Source: Actinomucor elegans | Lineage: Eukaryota; Mucoromycota; Mucoromycetes; Mucorales; Mucoraceae | Length of the DNA: 64,000 nt | NCBI GenBank assembly: GCA_026027325.1 | Contig: JAMSLZ010000003.1 | Coordinates: 3,472,001 to 3,536,000, forward strand | Direction: 5' to 3' | Part shown: positions 57,475 through 64,000 of the stretch, piece after piece | How positions within the stretch are numbered: the stretch's first letter is position 1 | How the letters are laid out: each line of letters begins with the position of its first letter | Program-made: the position numbers and the translations under genes | Notes under the pieces: generated by a model | The model's input: only the letters and a program-made list of their open reading frames with translations | Told to the model about the DNA's origin: nothing | Database searches by the model: none

Positions 57475-60400
57475 ATGTTTCGAATTCCAAGTCGATTCAT
57501 TTTGCTATTCATTACGAGTTACTTTATCATTACAATACATGGGCAATCGATGAGTGGATTAGGACCTATTCAAAAAGAGGTACCTTGGCGAGCAGGACAT
57601 GCTTCAGGTAGGCTAGTCCGCTGCGAAATTTAAAAATTACTTATTAATAATAAAATAAAGCCTTTCAATACCCTTATGTTATACTTTATGGAGGCTCACA
57701 AGATAACACTTCATCTACAAATACTTATGCAAATAAAGGTTCAAATGAACTATGGGCTTGGGATACTCGAAATGGTTCATGGTACAAGCCAAGCGTTCAG
57801 GTACAAGGCGGGGTTTCAATGCTACCGCAAATTTATTTCAAAGCTACCAGTTTACCGAGTCAAGGCCAGATTATTGCTCTTGTGAGTAATACAACGGGTG
57901 GTTCTGCGAATGGAGTGTTACAAAAATTAGATATCAACAGCTGGTCATGGAGTTTTCCGACATCCAGTAAGTATTCGGTAAATGATATGACATAAACTAA
58001 TATTGTTTCAGATTTTCAAGCTTCAGCTAGAACAGTTGGGTATTCAATGCTGACTATCAATAATACTATCTATACTTATGGTGGGTTATCAGTGGACGTA
58101 AATGGATTTGCTACTTCAAATGCTGTACAGAATACTCTTTCTTTGTTAGATGCCAATAGTTTTCAATGGTCTCCAGGCTCTAATGGCTTAGGGTTAAGTG
58201 ATCATACTACCTGTTATTTAAAAGCCTGCAACTGCTTGGTTACATTTGGTGGAACACCGACTGGTAATCCAATCGATGTAACGGATGTAAGTGTGTAATT
58301 ATAACTTTTCTTACTCATTATGGATAACAGTTATTAATAGGCTGTCAATTTATATGATTTGAATAAGAGAGTATGGAATATTCAAGGCATTCCTACTACT
58401 GCTGGTGCTTCAGCTCCAGGTGCAAGACGACTACATACTGCTAATTGTCTAGATGATATTATGATTATTTATGGTGGTGGTGCTAATCAACCTGTAGATA
58501 ATGACGTATGGATACTCAATGCTACTTCCTATCCAACTATGGTTTGGCAAAAGATAAACATGGCAAACCAAAATCAAGGGCCAAATATACGCATGGGTAA
58601 TTATATTGCTTCTTTATTTATTATGATTTTGCTGATCTTCCTAAAGGACATTCTGCTGTATTGGATGAGGCCAACAAGAAAATATATATTTATGGTGGTT
58701 GGGGCGTCACTACAAATGATAACAATATGTATGTACTTGATGTCAACAATTGGAGTTGGACTCGTGTAGCTAGCACTGTAAATCCTCCAGATGCCTTGCC
58801 AACTGTCGATGGCGCCACACCTTCACCCACTCCAAGTGGTAGTCAACCAAGTGCAGGCACAATTGCAGGCGCTGCAGTAGGCGGTGCCTTAGGTTTGATC
58901 ATCATTGCTGCAATTGCCTTGTTTGTTTTCAAACGTAAACAAAGACAAAAGAAACAACTAGAAATGACTCAAAAAGACAACCCATTCTACTATAATCCTG
59001 GTGGCTATTATAATACAAACGATGATAGTGACGACAGTGATCACAATCATCAGCCTGGACATGTTTATTATGATACTCGACATCGCACCTCAAAAGCCTT
59101 TACGGGAAGCAATCGCAATTCACTTGCTAGAAAATCTGAACTAGGCGATTCTGATAAGGTCATTACTGGCATTTTGACTAGTACAGATGCAGGTACTGTA
59201 GCCGCTACGAATGGCTCCCGAAGTCCCCGTGAATCTTTCCGCAATTCCAAAGTCCTTCTAGTTACACCAACAGATTATGTTGGTCAAGGCCAAGTGCCAA
59301 ATGAGATCATTTCACAAAAACCAAACGAATTCTCTGTACCAGCTGCACGACATGACACAAACATCCCAATACAAAACCTGCAAGTTCCTACTACTGATGA
59401 TGCTTTACAAAGTGCTTCTTTAGATGTTCTTCGTAGCATTAAAACAACCGCGAGCAGTATGATGAATCATACTGGCAATAGTCTGGTCAACGATAGAAAA
59501 AGAAGTGGTGTGCCAGTAACTCACATTGATAACGATGATGAAGAAGAAAATTGGACATTTGCTGATTCATTATCAGTCAATCAACCTTATACAAGCGATA
59601 ATACGCCACCCATTCAATACATCCTACCAAACTCACATCAGCTAAGTACTGCTACTTCGACTCAGACATGGGATACAAAAGACGCCCAGCAACGTCAAAT
59701 TCCTCTTGTACATCATCAACAGCAGCAGCAATATCCTTCTTCTACATTGAATATGCCAATGGCCCAAGCTGTCACACCTCCAATCACAACCAATAACAGT
59801 ACCTCCAGTAATAGTTCAAATACCAATGAGTTACCACAAGTCAATATTTATAACGCTGTCAGTCCATTAGACGTATTAGCTCAATTGGGTCAAAATACCA
59901 ATGCTAGCCATACTCCAGGCAGCAGCCGTCATGGATCTTCAAGTTTAATGAGATTATCTGGCAAAGGCACTGTCGGCAACGAATCAACATCCACTACATC
60001 TTCGCGTACTTCAGAAAATGAACAACAAAAGTTTGCTCAACTAGCTCCTCTCATTTCAGCTTTACCACGTCGATACCAAGTCGATAGAGTAAAGACACCC
60101 ATTACAGGACCTTCGAATAACATCCTATTTGCTACTTCAACCAACAATAACCGTCTTGTAGCTGTGAAATCGTTTGGTAGACGCGAAGCTTGGGAGCGCG
60201 AGTGTCGCAACTTGATCAAACTCAAATCTGTTTGCGTAGTAGAGATTCTAGAGGTATTGACAATTCAAGGCGACCATAGTGCTTCTTCACCACATCCTGA
60301 TCATGACGAAGGGGACATTCAGTATGTTACTGTGATGGAACGTTTGGATGAAACATTGAGCTCGTACATTCGTCGCAACAATAAACGAAGTCTGGGTAAC

Positions 60401-61056
60401 GGTTTGATAGCACGCGATATATTACAATGTCTTTCCTGGTGCCATAGTAATGGTATTGCTTTCTGTGATCTAAAACCAAGCAATATCATGCATCATGAGG
60501 GTGAACCTTGGAAATTAATAGACTTTGAAGCAAGTCGTACGATAGATGAAGAATGTGTTGGTGTTATTACACCAAGATACTGTCCTCCTGAAGTAGCCCG
60601 TGCTACCACCTATGGTTTGGAAGGCGCTAATGGTGTAGTTGCAACTGCTAGTGTTGATCTTTGGTCGCTTGGCTGCGTAATCTACGTAAGTATTCTGAAT
60701 AGATGAAGCGATATATATTAACGTGTATTATTCTCACTCATAGGAATTAGAGACAAAAAAGGCTTTATTTCCAAGCAACGTCAAAGACGAAACAATCCTT
60801 CATTTTGTATCCCATCCTTCACCTTCTACACCTATTTTGAATAATGGGCTTCGTTGGAACGAAAATAAGGAACTGGAAATTCCTCAACTAGATAAACTCA
60901 TTCCTAAAGCACATATTCGACAATTAATCAAGACCCTGTTGAGCAGAGACCCTAACAAACGTGGATCCGCGCCCCAATTATTGGTAAGTTTACTAGTTAC
61001 GTAATATCAACGGTAACTAATTTTTTACTTAGGAGGATCCTTATTTCTCTACATAA
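57475..61056 (+). CDS. Kelch-ectodomain transmembrane protein kinase
   Basis: Seven exons (57475-57607, 57661-57966, 58012-58286, 58341-58596, 58647-60685, 60744-60983, 61033-61056) encode 1,090 residues. Layout: signal peptide (FILLFITSYFIITIHG), kelch-type propeller repeats to about residue 370 (PYVILYGGSQ, TIYTYGGLSV, DDIMIIYGGGANQPVDNDVW, KIYIYGGWGV), a Ser/Thr/Pro stalk, a single membrane helix near residues 396-418 (GGALGLIIIAAIALFVF then KRKQRQKK), a long Ser/Thr/Asn/Gln linker, and a kinase domain from about 795 to the end. Kinase landmarks: RLVAVKSFG (Lys), AWERECRNL (Glu), IAFCDLKPSNIM in place of HRD, LIDFEAS (DFE in place of DFG), YCPPEVARA and SVDLWSLGCVIYELE. Catalytic K, E, D, N and D are all kept, so activity is plausible. 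Kelch membrane proteins are common in Mucoromycota; a fused kinase is unusual, to my knowledge. Confidence 0.9.
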
Positions 61057-61125
61057 AAACTCTCTTATATATATGCACAATCTATATTACTACCTATCAT
61101 CTTTCATTACTATTTTATTAATTTA

Positions 61126-61894
61126 CTATTCTGTAAACTTTGCATTACTAAAATCCATCTCTGGATGTTGTTGCTTGAATTTTGCAAACATCTCTTCTTT
61201 CTTTAATGTATCACTATCAGGCTTACCCATTGCTTTTTGTCTTTGATCAAACTAGAAAATCAAAAAAAAACAAAATAAAAAAGATTAGAACGAAAATTAC
61301 TTAGTGCATATGTACTTACCATCATCTTTTCAACCATCGCTCTGGTTTCGCCGTCCAAATCACTCAGTTGAGAGTTTTCAGGTTGAATTTTTTGGGTATT
61401 GATCTTGGGTGCACCTTTAACTACACTCTCCCACCACTGCATTTGATTCACCTTTTCCAAGTGAACCAGAACTTCTTTTTGATCTTCTAAAGTCCAAGTA
61501 CTGTCATCCACCTTGATGCTTTGAGTAAACTCGCCCTATGATCATATAAGTATATAAAGGAAAAAAAAACGCGTTTTTTGCACTCTTTTACCTCGACAAT
61601 AGGTTCCTTGCCCTTCAATGATACCTTGAACTGATTCTTTTTCAACACAATTTCCAAATCACGGCCACGAGTGCCTTTAGGTACAGGAATAGAAATATCT
61701 ACATCCTGAAGAGTTTGTTTCCAACTATCAATGAAAAAAGTTAATGAACAAAAAAAAAAAATCTTGTCACAATGCACTTACGTGTAAGGTAACTTTGCTT
61801 GTTCTTCTTGTTCCTTTTGTCTTTCAAGTTTTTCTTGGGCTTCTTTGGCTTCACGTTCAGCAGGCGTTAAGTTATTGACTGGTTCTTCTGACAT
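61126..61894 (-). CDS. nudC: Nuclear movement protein NudC
   Basis: Four exons, 61782-61894, 61592-61724, 61320-61535 and 61126-61251 (right to left), encode 195 residues. A charged N-terminal helix ([20 protein letters not shown]) precedes a CS/p23-like domain: [40 protein letters not shown] and [20 protein letters not shown] with [12 protein letters not shown]. The C-terminal segment [20 protein letters not shown] and [20 protein letters not shown] is typical of NudC. NudC helps fold and stabilise dynein-pathway partners such as LIS1 and is needed for nuclear migration in hyphae. It converges on the kelch-kinase gene with 69 bp between stop codons. Confidence 0.96.
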
Positions 61895-62112
61895 TGTTAA
61901 GTGTATAAAAGAGTAATAATGAACTTTCCAGAAAGGATTGAGCCCCACCCAAGTGGCGTTCAATAGAAATCGCGTGTCACATCGATTCTCCAATGCTGCT
62001 CACTCTAGAGATTCATTACTTGTTCGTAAATACTACTTGCTGTATTCATTGTCGTTCAACTAAATAAAAGCTCTAGTAGGTACAAAAATTCATTTTGTAC
62101 AAATAATACTTG

Positions 62113-62150
62113 CCAGATGCGACATTTGACTGAAATCAGCAAAAAGATCT
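62113..62150 (-). repeat. Dispersed intergenic motif, copy 17
   Basis: On the minus strand it reads AGATCTTTTTGCTGATTTCA then GTCAAATGTCGCATCTGG. The core is close to consensus. Confidence 0.7.
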
Positions 62151-62470
62151 ACAGCAGAGAATATTATAAAACTATTGTTCCTCTTTTTCCATGTTTTTAT
62201 TGGATGTCTGAATTTAAATAATCACTCTTAAGCTTAAGCTTCTTCTTCCTTTGGAATTCAAAGACCCACAGCTACCATATATGGAATTCGCAATGCAAAT
62301 AATGAGATATTTCCTTCTGTTAATTAAGCTATCTTTTGTTTAATGACCAGTATATGATTAAGAAAAAGAAGTGTTGTATCCTTTTAAGCTATTTCTTTTG
62401 AGAAAAGCACAACGAGTATAATATACTTTAAGAATGTGTTGGAATTCACATTCATATGATGAAAATTTAT

Positions 62471-62513
62471 AGATTCAACTTATGATCTTGGTCAAATTGC
62501 GCATCTGATAATT
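62471..62513 (+). repeat. Dispersed intergenic motif, copy 18
   Basis: Reads AGATTCAACTTATGATCTTG then GTCAAATTGCGCATCTGATAATT. One of the clearest copies. Confidence 0.75.
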
Positions 62514-62997
62514 ATTTACTCCACGTTTAAAAGAATTAGTTCATTTATTCTGACATTACCATCGTTTGACTTTTGATTGCCTTGACTAAAGTTTTTCTTC
62601 CGTGGATTCCATAATACTATTGCTCAAAGGGTTTTGTAGAGTAACAAATAATTCAAAGAGTATCAACTTTATGTGTGAATGCAAATTATTCATGGTAAAC
62701 TGCTAAATAAACCATAAGTATAAAAATTCATCTTATTTTTACTTTGAAGCAACAAATCTGATTATAATAAACAGTATATAACACAATACTGTTTATAGCC
62801 TTTGTTTTTATTGAAATCTTTGGTTGGTTTGTATATGAATCAGGGAATGGAATAATGGAAAGCAAAATAGGATGAAGGTAAACAAACCAATCCATAATTT
62901 GGTGTGTGCATTTCATTTGTGTATATATATATATATAAAAGATCAAGTGTAAAGTTGCTATGATCGGTATGTAAAGTAATAATGATATAAAGTGATT

Positions 62998-64000
62998 TCA
63001 AGAGAGTAAAAAGCTATTTTGTCCTTCTTCCATCGATGTCAATAACCTTTGGCGCATAATCTCTTTGCTTGTATAAGCAGGCATCTTGAAATAATTGGCA
63101 CATGTCATAACAGAAGGTAAATAATCGTCTGCAGTCAATGGGGCTTCTGGAATCTTGCGAACCACTGTGAACACTGGTCGAAGCGCTTTCCAGCCTCCAA
63201 TTGGTAATCGAGGAGAGCCTGTAGTGAATTGCAAGAATTGACGTTTCTCTACATCGCTAAAGTCGGACAAGATCTCCAAGAGGTAGCGCACAGGGTCGCT
63301 ATCCATTGTAAATCCGTGATCGGCTCGCATTGTGCCAGCTAAGGTGGTATAGCTCCAATCCTCGTCCGCTTTACCAAACAGTGATACTAATTCAGCATGG
63401 GTTAATAGCTTGAGATCATCGATAGCAAAAAGACCATTGAATCCTTCTCTGAAGGCAGCAATTTGCTGAGTAATACCAGATCCAATAATGGCGTCTTGCA
63501 CCAAATCGATATACTCTTCTACATTATGGATAGTAACAGGTATATCAGACCCACCAGGCTATTATAAAACTAAAGATTAGACATATGCAATATCAATAGT
63601 TAGGGTAGATCATATTACCTTTAACTCATATGTAGCATCACCAGGAAGTGTAAAGTCAAGACATAGATCCTCCAATTTGGCATTATCTACTTGTATATCT
63701 TTAATAGCTTCTGCTTTCTCTTCTGAAGACTGAAATAAGAAACGCATTAGAACAGTTTTGTTTCAATTGTATTATTATTATTATCCTTCTTTACCTTGCT
63801 CTTATCTGCATAGATCTCGCGCTTTTGCTTGATATATGATTGTAACATATGAATCGATTTAGCTAACTGAGAATCAATCTCCTATGTAATCATCATAGTC
63901 ATTATCAGTCATCCGTTTTATCATATCAAAATAAACACTTACCTTCAAAAGTTCAGGGCTAGGCTTCAAATCATCCAATACTATTTTGAAGAAAGCAGGA
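62998..64000 (-). CDS. HECT E3 ubiquitin ligase, TRIP12/Ufd4 type (C-terminal part)
   Basis: Only the 3' part is in the window: exons 62998-63558, 63619-63729, 63795-63881 and 63943 to the edge. The frame runs through all joins. Visible HECT parts are KEIDSQLAKSIHMLQSYIKQ, LEDLCLDFTLPGDATYELKP, GGSDIPVTIHNVEEYIDLVQ, FREGFNGLFAIDDLKLLTHA, ADHGFTMDSDPVRYLLEILS, RQFLQFTTGSPRLPIGGW and the active-site segment LPSVMTCANYFKMPAYTSKE. The catalytic Cys is in MTCAN, and the tail EEGQNSFLLS is the family's usual end. TRIP12 and Ufd4 extend ubiquitin chains on N-degron and ubiquitin-fusion substrates; Ubc4-type E2s, such as the one in this window, are the usual partners. N-terminal armadillo-like repeats would lie beyond the edge. 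Confidence 0.95.

Larger units (their letters stand above)
61895..62997. other. Intergenic region with two dispersed-motif copies
   Basis: AT-rich. Copies at 62113-62150 (minus) and 62471-62513 (plus) face away from each other. An (AT)n run lies at about 62,924-62,937. No gene is supported. Confidence 0.55.

Overview
This window comes from a fungal nuclear genome, most likely of the order Mucorales (Mucoromycota). The clues are two CotH-family genes (a hallmark gene family of Mucorales), AT-rich DNA, and almost every gene broken by canonical GT-AG introns of about 50-60 nt. Exon joins below were worked out by hand. Every complete model given here keeps one reading frame from start to stop, and the products match conserved eukaryotic families. 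No virus, prophage, CRISPR array, rRNA or tRNA gene was recognised.

Layout. 0.8-3.8 kb: a CANIN/SLF2-like candidate and a Rab32-type GTPase. 5.9-25.6 kb: cell-surface genes (two Kre9/Knh-like secreted proteins with matching exon lengths, a tandem pair of CotH genes, a 1,732-residue beta-1,3-glucan synthase), with Mediator MED4 and an FRA10AC1 homologue between them. 27-30.9 kb: an NmrA-like protein, a paraoxonase-family protein and a Ubc4/UBE2D enzyme. 32.6-36.3 kb: divergent ribosomal genes uL15 and uS9, a periplasmic-binding-like (Ca3427-type) protein, and Gna1 of UDP-GlcNAc synthesis. 37.6-47 kb: a bHLH factor with polyglutamine, the Pso2/SNM1 cross-link repair nuclease, Dph5, a small OM14-like membrane protein and ribosomal eL14. 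47-64 kb: a USP4/15-type deubiquitinase, a DDHD phospholipase with a broken inverted copy beside it, a transmembrane kelch-kinase, NudC, and the C-terminal end of a TRIP12/Ufd4 HECT ligase that runs off the right edge.

How the genes relate. There are no operons. Glucan synthase, Gna1, the Kre9-like proteins and CotH all serve the cell wall or spore surface. Ubc4, the USP and the HECT ligase are three tiers of the ubiquitin system. Ribosomal genes and Dph5 belong to translation.

Most notable observations: (1) a degenerate motif of about 35-45 bp present in at least 18 copies, only in the long gaps between genes; (2) a single-pass protein with a kelch ectodomain and an atypical cytoplasmic kinase (CDLKPSN and DFE in place of HRD and DFG), a receptor-kinase-like layout; (3) an intron-retaining inverted pseudogene fragment next to its DDHD parent gene; (4) glucan synthase with naturally altered echinocandin hot spots; (5) extremely small exons (3, 5, 6, 12 and 14 nt).
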